Counted from the first letter of the stretch, positions 8,302 to 16,855 are shown. The stretch: 22,502 nucleotides of DNA from Methylibium sp964622685 (GCA_964622685.1 CAZUUU010000040.1:1-22502), one strand, 5' to 3'. Translations and numbers: made by a program. The notes: generated by a model not told the origin, from the letters alone.

Positions 8302-9636
8302 TCAGTCGGCGGCCGTCGCGGCCGTCCCCGGATCGGCCGCCGGCGCCCCACCCAGGTGGTGCATCACCCGCTGCGGGAACGGGATCTCGATGCCTTCGGC
8401 ATCCAGCACCCGCAGGATCGCGAGGTTCACGGCCGAGCGCAGGTTCGACTCGCCGTTGACCGGGTCGGCGTTCCAGTACCAGATCCGCAGCTCCAGCCCG
8501 TCGGCCGCGAAGTCGTGCAGGTGCACCGCCGGGCTGCGGTCCTCGTCCTTCGGGATGCGCTCGATGGCGCGGATCGCGGCCACCAGCCTGGGCTGCAGCG
8601 CGGCGATGTCGGTACCGTAGGCGACCTGCACCGTCGTCGAGCTGAGGATGGCCTGGTCGCTGAGCGAGGCGTTCTCGACGCGCTGCGTGATCAGCAGTTC
8701 GTTCGGCACGATGGACTCGCGCCCGCTGGCCGCCCGGATCACGGTGGCCCGGGTGTTGATGTCGGTGATGCGGCCCTCGAAGCCGTCGACCTTGACCAGG
8801 TCGCCGATGCGCAGCGAGCGCTCGGCCAGGATCACGAAGCCGCTGACGTAGTTGGCGGCCAGCTTCTGCAGGCCGAAGCCCAGGCCGACGCCGATGGCGC
8901 CGCCCAGCACGCTGAGTGCCGTCAGGTCGATGCCGGCCGCCGACAGCGCCAGCAGCAGGCCGACGAAGAGCAGCAGCGCCCGCGTCAGGTTGGCCGCCAT
9001 CTTGCGCACCGACAGGTTGGCGAGCTGGCCCTTCAGCAGGCGCGTCTCGATCGCCGCGCTGACCCACAGCGCCAGCATCAGCACGATGACGGCGTTGAAC
9101 ACGCCCTCCAGCAGGGCTCTCAGGCTGATCCTGCTGCTGCCGAGCTTCCAGCTGATGGCGTCGAGCTCCTCGATCACCATCGGCAGCACGCCGGTGACCC
9201 ACAGGATCAGCCCGATCCACACGCCCCAGGACAGCCAGCGTTCGGCAAGGCGCACGAACTCCGAGGCCGGGAAGGCCGCGCGCAGCACGCGCACCGCCAG
9301 CCGGATCATCGCCAGTGCGAACAGCAGCGCGACCGCCAGGCGCATCACCGCGGCCGGCACGTCGACCAGCACGGTGTGCCGCGCCAGCACCGCGAAGCCC
9401 AGCGCCAGCAGCGGGAACAACGCACCGTCGACCAGCTTCTCGCCGAACAGCACCGAGTGCGTGTCGGGAATGCTGCGGCCGCGCAGCAGCCGGGTCACGG
9501 CCCAGGCCAGCAACAGGCAGCCGGCCAGCACCGCGACCTCGATCAACGCGCTGCTGCTCAGCAGCGAGCGGCCCAGCGCTTCCAGCTCGGCCGGCGTCAT
9601 CGGCCGGGCGATCGGGGACGAGGCAGCGACACCCAT
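8302..9636 (-). CDS. Small-conductance mechanosensitive channel family protein (MscS)
   Basis: Inner-membrane channel protein of 444 residues. Five or so hydrophobic segments (beginning near residue 20) precede the MscS core. The pore helix is ALSVLGGAIGVGLGFGLQ, followed directly by KLAANYVSGFVILAERSLRI and the beta domain GDLVKVDGFEGRITDINTRA, then ESIVPNELLITQRVEN. The N-terminal membrane region is longer than in E. coli MscS (286 residues). The ATG at 9636 starts 8 nt after the stop of the deacetylase-like gene, so the two are probably cotranscribed. An in-frame ATG at 9600 is an alternative; neither has a strong ribosome site. Family role: release of solutes on hypo-osmotic shock, though larger paralogues can have other gating signals. 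Confidence 0.92.
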   Translation of the reverse strand: MGVAASSPIARPMTPAELEALGRSLLSSSALIEVAVLAGCLLLAWAVTRLLRGRSIPDTHSVLFGEKLVDGALFPLLALGFAVLARHTVLVDVPAAVMRLAVALLFALAMIRLAVRVLRAAFPASEFVRLAERWLSWGVWIGLILWVTGVLPMVIEELDAISWKLGSSRISLRALLEGVFNAVIVLMLALWVSAAIETRLLKGQLANLSVRKMAANLTRALLLFVGLLLALSAAGIDLTALSVLGGAIGVGLGFGLQKLAANYVSGFVILAERSLRIGDLVKVDGFEGRITDINTRATVIRAASGRESIVPNELLITQRVENASLSDQAILSSTTVQVAYGTDIAALQPRLVAAIRAIERIPKDEDRSPAVHLHDFAADGLELRIWYWNADPVNGESNLRSAVNLAILRVLDAEGIEIPFPQRVMHHLGGAPAADPGTAATAAD

Positions 9637-9644
9637 CGGCGGCG

Positions 9645-10586
9645 TCAGGTGCCCAGGCCGGCCAGCACGCGCACGTGGGTCGCCACGCTGCGCGCCAGGG
9701 CGCCGAGGTTGTAGCCGCCCTCCAGGCAGGAGACGATGCGCCCCTTCGCGTGCCGCTCGGCCAGGTCTTTCAGCCGCTGGGTGATCCACGCGTAGTCGGC
9801 CTCGACCAGTCCCATCTGCCCGAGGTCGTCGTCGCGGTGCGCGTCGAAGCCCGCCGAGATGAAGATCATCTGCGGCTTGAAGGCCTCGAGCCGCGGCATC
9901 CACTCCCGGTCGATCAGCTCGCGCACCGCCGGTCCCTTGGTGTAGGCAGGCACCGGCACGTTGACCATGTTCGTGCCCATCGGCACGCCGCCCGAGTGCG
10001 GGTAGAACGGGTGCTGGAAGTAGCTGACCATCAGCACGCGCTCGTCGCCGGCGATGATGTCCTCGGTGCCGTTGCCGTGGTGCACGTCGAAGTCGACGAT
10101 GGCCACGCGCTGCAGGCCGCGCGAGTCGAGCGCATGACGCGCCGCGATGGCCACGTTGTTGAGGAAGCAGAAACCCATCGCCTGCCGGCGCGTCGCGTGG
10201 TGGCCGGGCGGCCGCACCGCGCAGAAGGCGTTCTCGGCCTCGCCGTCGATGACCGCGTCGGTGGCCGCCACGGCGGCGCCGGCGGCGCGCAAGGCGGCTT
10301 CCCAGGTGCCGGGGCCGGCGCTCGTGTCGGGGTCGAGCGCGCGGCGCCGGCCGCTGGCCTCGACCTGCTTCATCGCGTCGCGCAGCTCGGCGATGTAGCC
10401 GGCCTCGTGCGCGCGGCCCAACTGCGTGTCGTCGGCCCGCGGCGCGTCGCGCATCAGCAGCGCCAGGTCCAGGCCGGTCGCGCGCAGGTGGTCGGAGATG
10501 GCGTCGAGCCGCTGCGGGCTCTCGGGGTGACCGGGGCCCATGTCGTGGGCGCGGCACGCGGGGTGGGAGTAGTAGGCGGTCGCCAT
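9645..10586 (-). CDS. Histone deacetylase family (class II-like) amidohydrolase
   Basis: Zinc-dependent deacetylase-fold enzyme of 313 residues. It begins ATAYYSHPACRAHDMGPGHPESPQRL, written here only in part as the typical GHPESPQR block. It carries RPPGHHA (H129-H130, catalytic pair), VDFDVHHGNGT with zinc ligands D167 and H169, SAGFDAHRDD (third ligand D248) and EGGYNL (catalytic Y292). Bacterial members act on acetylpolyamines, acetylated proteins or other small amides; the substrate here is unknown. The ATG at 10586 is chosen because homology begins there; the frame is open to 10643 but would then overlap the divergent moxR-type gene. It precedes the MscS gene in the same direction. Confidence 0.92.
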   Translation of the reverse strand: MATAYYSHPACRAHDMGPGHPESPQRLDAISDHLRATGLDLALLMRDAPRADDTQLGRAHEAGYIAELRDAMKQVEASGRRRALDPDTSAGPGTWEAALRAAGAAVAATDAVIDGEAENAFCAVRPPGHHATRRQAMGFCFLNNVAIAARHALDSRGLQRVAIVDFDVHHGNGTEDIIAGDERVLMVSYFQHPFYPHSGGVPMGTNMVNVPVPAYTKGPAVRELIDREWMPRLEAFKPQMIFISAGFDAHRDDDLGQMGLVEADYAWITQRLKDLAERHAKGRIVSCLEGGYNLGALARSVATHVRVLAGLGT

Positions 10587-10641
10587 CCGTCTTTGTCTTT
10601 CGTGGTCTCCGGCGGCACGGCTTTCGGCTATGGTGCGCGCC

Positions 10642-11562
<921 letters not shown>

Positions 11563-11576
11563 CCCGCCGTCCCGCC

Positions 11577-12575
11577 ATGCAGGCCACGCTGTCCCTCGGC
11601 CCGGTCGTGCCCCGCCTGCGGGCCCGCTGGCGCGCCTGGTGGGATGCGCGGCATCCTCGCCGCGACACTCAGGAACTGACCCAGCGCAACGTCTACATCC
11701 TGCCGACACGGGCCGGCTGGGTGTTCGCGCTGACGCTCGTGGTGCTGCTGGTCGCATCGATCAACTACCAGCTGAGCCTCGGCTACATCCTGACCTTCCT
11801 GCTGGCCGGCAGCGCCGTGGTGGCGATGCACGTCACGCTCAGCACGCTGCGCGGCCTCAAGCTGCACCTGCGCCCGCCGCAGCCGGTGTTCGCCGGCGAG
11901 TCGGCGACGATCGAATGCGTGCTGGCCAGTTCGGCGACGCGCGCGCGCCACGGCATCGGCCTGCGGCTGGTGGGGCCCGAGCGCGCGCCGCACTGGAGCT
12001 GGACCGACGTGGCGGCCGGCGGCCAGGCCACCGTGCGGCTCGGCTTCGTCGCGCCGCGGCGCGGCCGGCTGGCGCTGCCGACGATCCGGCTCGAGACGCG
12101 CTTCCCGCTCGGCCTGTTCCGCGCCTGGAGCGACTGGCGGCCGGCCTCCACGCTGCTGGCCTGGCCGCGCCCCGAGCGCCCGGCCGCGCCGTTGCCCGCG
12201 GCGCGCGCGATCGGCAGCGGCACCGCCACCGCGCGCCGCAGCGAAGGCGGCGAGCTCGAAGGCATCCGCGGCTACCGGCGCGGCGACCCGCTGAAGCTGG
12301 TGGTCTGGAAGAAGGCCGCCCGCGCGCTCGACACCGGCGGCGAACTCGTCAGCCGCGACACCAGCAGCGCCGCACGCCACGAACTCTGGCTCGACTGGAC
12401 GATGACCGGCGCGCTGGCGCCCGAGGACCGCCTGTCGCGCCTGAGCGCCTGGGTGCTGGCCGCCGAGCGCAGCGGCGCCGACTGGGGACTGCGCCTGCCC
12501 GGGCGCGAGCTCGCGCCGGCGCAGGGCGAGGCACACCGGCGCCAGGGGCTGGAGGTGCTCGCGCTATGGGTCTAG
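11577..12575 (+). CDS. DUF58 domain-containing membrane protein
   Basis: The 332-residue protein has a basic, Trp-containing N-terminus and two close hydrophobic segments (VFALTLVVLLVASINY and LGYILTFLLAGSAVVAM, about residues 45-85). An extended beta-rich part follows, then the DUF58 signature GELEGIRGYRRGDPLKLVVWKKAAR near residue 220-245. Function is not established for this family; it is a regular partner of MoxR ATPases. The ATG at 11577 lies 14 nt after the moxR-type stop. Its 3' end overlaps the transglutaminase gene by 10 nt, so the two are very likely translated from one message. Confidence 0.88.
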   Translation: MQATLSLGPVVPRLRARWRAWWDARHPRRDTQELTQRNVYILPTRAGWVFALTLVVLLVASINYQLSLGYILTFLLAGSAVVAMHVTLSTLRGLKLHLRPPQPVFAGESATIECVLASSATRARHGIGLRLVGPERAPHWSWTDVAAGGQATVRLGFVAPRRGRLALPTIRLETRFPLGLFRAWSDWRPASTLLAWPRPERPAAPLPAARAIGSGTATARRSEGGELEGIRGYRRGDPLKLVVWKKAARALDTGGELVSRDTSSAARHELWLDWTMTGALAPEDRLSRLSAWVLAAERSGADWGLRLPGRELAPAQGEAHRRQGLEVLALWV

Positions 12576-14656
12576 CCCGCTGGACCTGGCCGGGCTGGCG
12601 GCACCTGCCGCGCGAGGCGCGCGACACGCTGTTCCTGCTGGCGGTGATCGCGTGGACCGTGCTGCCGCACGTGAGCCAGCTGCCGGTCTGGTGCACCGCG
12701 CTCACGGCGACGGTGCTGCTGTGGCGCGCCGCGCTGGCAGTGCGCGCGGCGCCGCTGCCCGGCCGCTGGGTGCTGGCCGGCGTGCTGGTCGTCGCGCTGG
12801 CGCTGACGCTCGTGACGCACCGCACCCTGCTCGGCAAGGAGGCCGGTGTCACCCTGCTGGTGGTGCTGGTGGCGTTGAAGACGCTGGAGCTGCGCGCGCG
12901 GCGCGACGCCTTCGCGGTGTTCTTCCTCGGCTTCTTCCTGGTGCTGACGCACTTCCTGTACTCGCAGGCGCTGCCGATCGCCGCGGCGATGCTGGTCTCG
13001 GTCTGGGGCTTGCTGACGGCGCTGGTGCTGGCGCACATGCCGGTCGGCCAGCCCGGCCTGCGCCAGGCGGGGCTGCTGGCCGGGCGCTTCGCGCTGCTCG
13101 GCGCGCCGGTGATGGTGCTGCTGTTCGTGCTGTTCCCGCGCGTCGGCCCGCTGTGGGGCGTGCCCGGCGACGCCGGCGCGAAGACCGGGCTGTCGGGCGA
13201 GATGCGCATGGGTCTGATCGCCGAACTGGCCTCCGACGACAGCATCGCGATGCGCGTGCGCGTGCTGTCGGGCACGCCGCCGGCGCCCGAGTCGCTGTAC
13301 TTCCGCGGGCCGGTGCTGTCCGCCTTCGACGGCACGACCTGGCGCGTCGGCCGCCCGAGCTTCCCGGCGCGCCTGCAGCCGCCGCTGAACCTGCGGCGCG
13401 AGGGCGAGCCGGTGGAGGTCGAGGTCACGCTCGAGCCCCTGCGGCTGGCCAGCATCCCGACGCTGGAAGCCACGCCCGAGCTGCCGCCCATCGACGAGGT
13501 GCGCACCCAGCTGCGCGACGACCTGCACTGGGTCGCCGAGCGGCCGATCCGCGAGCGCATCCGCTACGTCGCGCGTGCCTGGCCGCGGTTCGCGCACGGA
13601 CCGACCGATCCCATCGTCGGCCTGCAGGACGACCTGGACCTGCCGCCCGGCGCCAACCCGCGCACCTTGCAGTGGGCTGCCGCGCTGAGGCGCGATCCGC
13701 GCTACGCCGAGGCCGATGCAAGAACGCTCGCCGCGGCGCTGATGCAGCGCATCCGCAGCGAAGGCTACAGCTACACCCTCGCCCCCGGCACCTACGACGA
13801 CGACGGCAGCGGCGACGGCATCGACGAGTTCTGGCTCGACCGCAAGACCGGCTTCTGCGAGCACTTCGCCGCGGCCTTCGTCGTGGTGATGCGGGCTCTC
13901 GACGTGCCGGCGCGCATCGTCACCGGCTACCAGGGCGCGGAGCGCAACCCGGTCGACGGCAGCCTGGTGGTGCGCCAGAGCTATGCGCACGCCTGGGCCG
14001 AGTACTGGCAACCGGGCGTGGGCTGGCTGCGCGCCGACCCCACGGCCGCCATCGCGCCGGAACGCATCGACCGCAGCCGGCCGCTGCGGCCGGCGCCCGG
14101 CTTCGTCGCGACGGCCTTCGGCGGCGTTGCGCCAGGCGCGCTGCTGCAGCTGCGCGCGCTGTGGGAGGCGGCCAACAACCACTGGAACCAGTGGGTGCTG
14201 AACTACTCGCGCGGCGCGCAGCTCGACCTGCTCCGCCAGCTCGGCTACCCGTCGCCGCGCTGGGAAGACATGGCGCTGCTGCTGGCCGCGACGATCGCCG
14301 GCTTCGGACTGCTCGGCGCCGCCTGGGCCTGGTGGGACCAGCGCCGCAGCGACCCCTGGCTGCGTGCCTACGCGCGCGTGCGGCGCGCGACGGCGGCGCT
14401 CGGCCTGGCGGCCGGCGACGCCCTGCCGCCGCGGGCGCTGGCCGCCCGGCTGCGCGACCGCTACGGCAGCGCGTCCGCGAAGGCCGAACAGGCCTTGCAC
14501 GACCTCGAGGGCCTGCGCTACGCGCGCCACGACGCCCCGATGCCGGCGCGCGCCGTCGCAGCCCGGGCACGGCGACTGGCGGCCGACGCCATCGACGCGC
14601 TGCGTGCCCTGCCGCCCCGGCCTCCTGCCACACTCGCCGCCCTCGCTGCCCGATGA
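12566..14656 (+). CDS. TgpA-like membrane transglutaminase family protein (DUF3488 + transglutaminase core)
   Basis: Membrane protein of 696 residues with six or so N-terminal hydrophobic segments (about 15-200, the DUF3488/TgpA_N region). A large periplasmic domain carries a transglutaminase-like catalytic triad: C431 in KTGFCEHFAAAF, H475 in SYAHAWAEYW and D491 in LRADPTAA. A last membrane segment (MALLLAATIAGFGLLGAAWAW) precedes a cytoplasmic tail of about 120 residues (DUF4129-like position). Pseudomonas TgpA is essential and associated with the envelope. GGAGG at 12551-12555 supports the ATG at 12566 inside the end of the DUF58 gene. Its stop overlaps mltB as ATGA, tying it to peptidoglycan turnover. 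Confidence 0.9.
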   Translation: MGLARWTWPGWRHLPREARDTLFLLAVIAWTVLPHVSQLPVWCTALTATVLLWRAALAVRAAPLPGRWVLAGVLVVALALTLVTHRTLLGKEAGVTLLVVLVALKTLELRARRDAFAVFFLGFFLVLTHFLYSQALPIAAAMLVSVWGLLTALVLAHMPVGQPGLRQAGLLAGRFALLGAPVMVLLFVLFPRVGPLWGVPGDAGAKTGLSGEMRMGLIAELASDDSIAMRVRVLSGTPPAPESLYFRGPVLSAFDGTTWRVGRPSFPARLQPPLNLRREGEPVEVEVTLEPLRLASIPTLEATPELPPIDEVRTQLRDDLHWVAERPIRERIRYVARAWPRFAHGPTDPIVGLQDDLDLPPGANPRTLQWAAALRRDPRYAEADARTLAAALMQRIRSEGYSYTLAPGTYDDDGSGDGIDEFWLDRKTGFCEHFAAAFVVVMRALDVPARIVTGYQGAERNPVDGSLVVRQSYAHAWAEYWQPGVGWLRADPTAAIAPERIDRSRPLRPAPGFVATAFGGVAPGALLQLRALWEAANNHWNQWVLNYSRGAQLDLLRQLGYPSPRWEDMALLLAATIAGFGLLGAAWAWWDQRRSDPWLRAYARVRRATAALGLAAGDALPPRALAARLRDRYGSASAKAEQALHDLEGLRYARHDAPMPARAVAARARRLAADAIDALRALPPRPPATLAALAAR

Positions 14657-15744
14657 CGACCCGCCCGCTGCTGACCTCCTTGCTCGCTGCCCTGCTGGCA
14701 CTGTGCGCTGCCCTGGCGCCCGCCGACCTGTGGGCCGGCCAGGGGCGCAAGACCGCCTCGGCGAACGACACCCAGGCCGCCGAGGCCGTCGCCTACGGGC
14801 GCCGCGAGGACGTGGTCGCGCTGGCCGCCGGCATCGCCGAGCGACGCGCGCTCGACGCCGCCTGGGTCGAGGCGACGCTGGCGCAGGCCCGTCACGTCCC
14901 CAGCGTCGTGCGGCTGATGCAACCCGCGCCGCCCGGCACACCCAAGAACTGGGCGGCCTACCGCGCGCGCTTCGTCGAGCCGGTGCGCATCCGCGCCGGC
15001 GTCGCCTTCTGGCGCGAGCACGAACCCTGGCTGCGCGAGGCCGAGGCGCGCTTCGGCGTGCCGGCCGAGATCGTCGTCGGCATCATCGGCGTCGAGACGA
15101 TCTACGGCCGCCATCCCGGCAACTACCGCGTGCTGGACGCGCTGGCCACGCTCAGCTTCGACTTCCCCAGGGACGCCCGCCGCGACCGCAGCGCCTTCTT
15201 CCGCGAGGAGCTCGAGTCCTTCCTGCTGCTGTGCCGGCAACGCGGCAGCGATCCGCTCGAGCCCAAGGGCAGCTACGCCGGTGCGAGCGGCATGCCGCAG
15301 TTCATGCCGAGCTCGCAGCTGCGCTACGCCGTCGACTTCGACGGCGACGGTCGCATCGACCTCGACGCCAGCGGCGCCGACGTGATCGGCTCGGTCGCCA
15401 ACTACCTGGCCGTGTTCGGCTGGCAGCCGGGCCTCGCGACCCACCACGGCGTCAACGCGCCGACCGACGTGAGCGATCGCGCGGCGCTGCTGCTGCCCGA
15501 CATCCTGCCGAGCTTCACCGCCACGCAGTTCGCCGAGCGCGGCGCGGTGCTCGACGCCGCCGGCCGCAGCCACCCGGGACCGCTGGCGCTGGTCGAGCTG
15601 CAGAACGGCGAGGCCGCGCCCAGCTACGTGGCCGGCACGCAGAACTTCTACGCGATCACGCGCTACAACTGGTCGAGCTACTACGCGATGGCGGTCATCG
15701 ACCTGGGCCAGGCGGTCGCCGCGGTGGTCAACGCGACGCGCTGA
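14653..15744 (+). CDS. mltB: Lytic murein transglycosylase B
   Basis: Peptidoglycan-cleaving lytic transglycosylase of 363 residues with an N-terminal export signal (TTRPLLTSLLAALLALCAAL...). The Cys there does not fit a lipobox well, so a soluble or differently processed form is possible. Family blocks are present: VPAEIVVGIIGVETIYGR with catalytic E148, LATLSFDFPRDARRDRSAFF, YAGASGMPQFMPSS and the EF-hand-like DFDGDGRIDLD known from Slt35/MltB. The C-terminus has AGTQNFYAITRYNWSSYYAM. Start ATG 14653 overlaps the transglutaminase stop (ATGA), implying translational coupling. The last codons form the left arm of a strong hairpin. Confidence 0.95.
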   Translation: MTTRPLLTSLLAALLALCAALAPADLWAGQGRKTASANDTQAAEAVAYGRREDVVALAAGIAERRALDAAWVEATLAQARHVPSVVRLMQPAPPGTPKNWAAYRARFVEPVRIRAGVAFWREHEPWLREAEARFGVPAEIVVGIIGVETIYGRHPGNYRVLDALATLSFDFPRDARRDRSAFFREELESFLLLCRQRGSDPLEPKGSYAGASGMPQFMPSSQLRYAVDFDGDGRIDLDASGADVIGSVANYLAVFGWQPGLATHHGVNAPTDVSDRAALLLPDILPSFTATQFAERGAVLDAAGRSHPGPLALVELQNGEAAPSYVAGTQNFYAITRYNWSSYYAMAVIDLGQAVAAVVNATR

Positions 15745-15755
15745 GCGCGTCGCGT
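15731..15755. terminator. GC hairpin with the mltB stop codon as its loop
   Basis: ACGCGACGCGC (15731-15741) and GCGCGTCGCGT (15745-15755) are perfect reverse complements, an 11-bp stem around a TGA loop that is the mltB stop codon. No T-run follows on either strand, so it is not a canonical intrinsic terminator. Being symmetrical and lying between convergent units, it could still slow or end transcription, or protect 3' ends, from both sides. Confidence 0.55.
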
Positions 15756-15771
15756 GCCGGCGCCCACGGGG

Positions 15772-16050
15772 CTAGTTCCCGTAGGCGGCGATCGAGGCTT
15801 CGACACGGTGGCGGTCGGCAAGCTCGTCGGAGACGACGACGGCCGGCGCGGCTCGCGGGGCGTCCGCCACAGGCCGCGCCGCGACCGCTTCGCCGCCCGC
15901 CGGTGCCACCGGCGGCAGGGGTCCGTCCGGCAGGGCCAGCAGCAATGCGCCGGTCAGCGATGCCGTGACGCACCATGCGACGACCTGCGTCGCCCGCGTC
16001 GCGCGCCGTTCCTTCGAGGTCTCGCCCCGCAAGCTCAAGTTCCCGTTCAT
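15772..16050 (-). CDS. Small single-pass membrane protein, paralogue of the one at 16505-16789 (P1)
   Basis: Unrecognised 92-residue protein. A basic cytoplasmic N-terminus (NGNLSLRGETSKERRATRA) leads to one hydrophobic segment (VVAWCVTASLTGALLLAL, about 23-40). An Ala/Pro-rich stretch follows, ending in VEASIAAYGN. It aligns with the 94-residue protein encoded at 16505-16789: R/K-G-E-x-S-x-E before the membrane, VV-x-WCV in it, LLAL at its end and the terminal (E)SxIAAYGN-type tail. The start ATG at 16050 overlaps the TGA of an upstream 43-codon frame (ATGA) and has GGAGTG just before it. Last gene of the minus-strand group that begins with the kinase. Role unknown; inferred to be an envelope protein with a periplasmic C-terminus. 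Confidence 0.72.
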   Translation of the reverse strand: MNGNLSLRGETSKERRATRATQVVAWCVTASLTGALLLALPDGPLPPVAPAGGEAVAARPVADAPRAAPAVVVSDELADRHRVEASIAAYGN

Positions 16051-16178
16051 GTTTCACTCCAGTGATGCTGCCCGCCGAACCGCTCGGGGGCGTACTCGGT
16101 CTCACGGAACGAGGCGGCGAAAGCGGACACGCCCCATCTCCCCAGGTCGACAGGCCCGGGCGTCGCCGGGCACTCCAT
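16047..16178 (-). CDS. Possible 43-residue peptide preceding the P1 membrane protein
   Basis: Short frame starting at ATG 16178, 4 nt after the stop of the 101-codon gene, and ending TGA at 16047-16049 overlapping the P1 start (ATGA). The product (MECPATPGPVDLGRWG... ending FGGQHHWSET) has no hydrophobic segment and no similarity I recognise. The tight junctions on both sides argue for translation. Against it are a weak ribosome site and the possibility that this DNA is simply the duplicated leader of P1, since its last 30 or so bases resemble the non-coding leader of the paralogue. It may be a coupling leader peptide rather than a functional protein. Confidence 0.35.
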   Translation of the reverse strand: MECPATPGPVDLGRWGVSAFAASFRETEYAPERFGGQHHWSET

Positions 16179-16182
16179 CCGG

Positions 16183-16488
16183 CTAGTCCGGCGCCGGCGC
16201 GTCGAGACAGGACTCGGCGTCGATCCACGACTGCAGCCGCAGCGCAGCGGTCCAGGGCCCGTCATCGCCACCGAGCCGGCGACGCAGTTCCTGCTGCAGG
16301 ACGGCGGCCAGGGCGGCCCGCCGCTCGCTCGCCAGTCCAGGCGGGGGTGGACGGGACACGCGCCGCGACGCGGCCACGCCGAGAGCGATCGACGTGCGCA
16401 GCGGCACGAAGCCCGGCAGCCGCGCTTCGGGCGGCCTGCGGCCCAGGTGCGGACCGATCTCGTCGAAGACGGTGTGGCGCCGCTGCAC
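16183..16488 (-). CDS. Hypothetical protein, 101 residues, GTG start
   Basis: Not recognised. The frame reads VFDEIGPHLGRRPPEARLPG, then a mildly hydrophobic patch (SIALGVAASRRVS), a proline run and a helical Arg/Leu-rich part (RRAALAAVLQQELRRRLGG). It ends in ALRLQSWIDAESCLDAPAPD. It is predicted to be cytoplasmic and soluble, with no clear membrane segment. The GTG at 16488 has AGGGAG (16495-16500) 6 nt upstream. An ATG at 16515, overlapping the preceding gene's end, is the alternative. It lies between the two paralogous membrane-protein genes on the same strand, 16 nt after the first. Of the three frames here this one has the most protein-like composition, but no homology support was available. 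Confidence 0.55.
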   Translation of the reverse strand: MQRRHTVFDEIGPHLGRRPPEARLPGFVPLRTSIALGVAASRRVSRPPPPGLASERRAALAAVLQQELRRRLGGDDGPWTAALRLQSWIDAESCLDAPAPD

Positions 16489-16494
16489 CCCGGT

Positions 16495-16500
16495 CTCCCT
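16495..16500 (-). promoter_or_regulatory. Ribosome binding site for the 101-residue protein
   Basis: AGGGAG on the minus strand, 6 nt before GTG 16488-16486. It is the main reason for choosing the GTG over the ATG at 16515. Confidence 0.55.
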
Positions 16501-16504
16501 CGCG

Positions 16505-16789
16505 TCAGTTCCCATAGGCCGCGATCGCGGACTCGACGGTGCGTCGGTCCGGATCGTCCTGAGGCATCGGCACCTCGTCGCGCACGAGCATGTCGAGCTC
16601 GGCGCTGGTGCCCGCCACCGGGACCCCCGCCTCCTGGGCCGGCAGCACGACCGGCCAGCGGCCGGGCGCCAGCGCCAGCAGCGCGACGCCGACCAGCGCC
16701 ACCGCGACGCACCAGACCACGACGCGCAGCGACATCGCCGCGCGCCACTCCTCCGACAGTTCGCCCTTGGGCAACAGCTTGCGGTCCAT
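16505..16789 (-). CDS. Small single-pass membrane protein, paralogue of the one at 15772-16050 (P2)
   Basis: Unrecognised 94-residue protein. A charged N-terminus (DRKLLPKGELSEEWRAAMS) precedes one membrane segment (VVVWCVAVALVGVALLALA, about 23-41). A linker and an acidic stretch (SAELDMLVRDEVPMPQDDPD) follow, ending in VESAIAAYGN, nearly the same tail as in P1. Two in-frame starts exist; ATG 16789 is chosen because AGAGGAG lies 6 nt before it, whereas the start at 16843 lies inside the predicted promoter and hairpin. It is the first gene after a candidate ECF-type promoter and sits in a leader with nested inverted repeats. Topology is inferred as N-in/C-out. It could be a membrane partner or an envelope-stress effector, but nothing shows this directly. 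Confidence 0.75.
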   Translation of the reverse strand: MDRKLLPKGELSEEWRAAMSLRVVVWCVAVALVGVALLALAPGRWPVVLPAQEAGVPVAGTSAELDMLVRDEVPMPQDDPDRRTVESAIAAYGN

Positions 16790-16855
16790 GACTCGCTCCT
16801 CTGGTGATGCCCCGCCGAGACATTCGGCGGGGTCGTCACGCATACGGAGCGAGTC
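16790..16855 (-). promoter_or_regulatory. Nested inverted repeats in the P2 leader, outer arm covers the ribosome site
   Basis: Outer pair: GACTCGCTCC (16790-16799) and GGAGCGAGTC (16846-16855), a perfect 10-bp inverted repeat. Inner pair: CCCCGCCGA (16810-16818) and TCGGCGGGG (16824-16832), perfect over 9 bp with a 5-nt loop. In the minus-strand RNA the outer 3' arm contains the GGAG of the Shine-Dalgarno and touches the start codon, so the folded form would hide it. The outer 5' arm overlaps the predicted promoter. Confidence 0.55.

Noticed and set aside
14653..14740. MltB as a lipoprotein
   Set aside because: The cysteine in the signal is preceded by LLAL, with no small residue at -1, so the lipobox is not convincing; left open.
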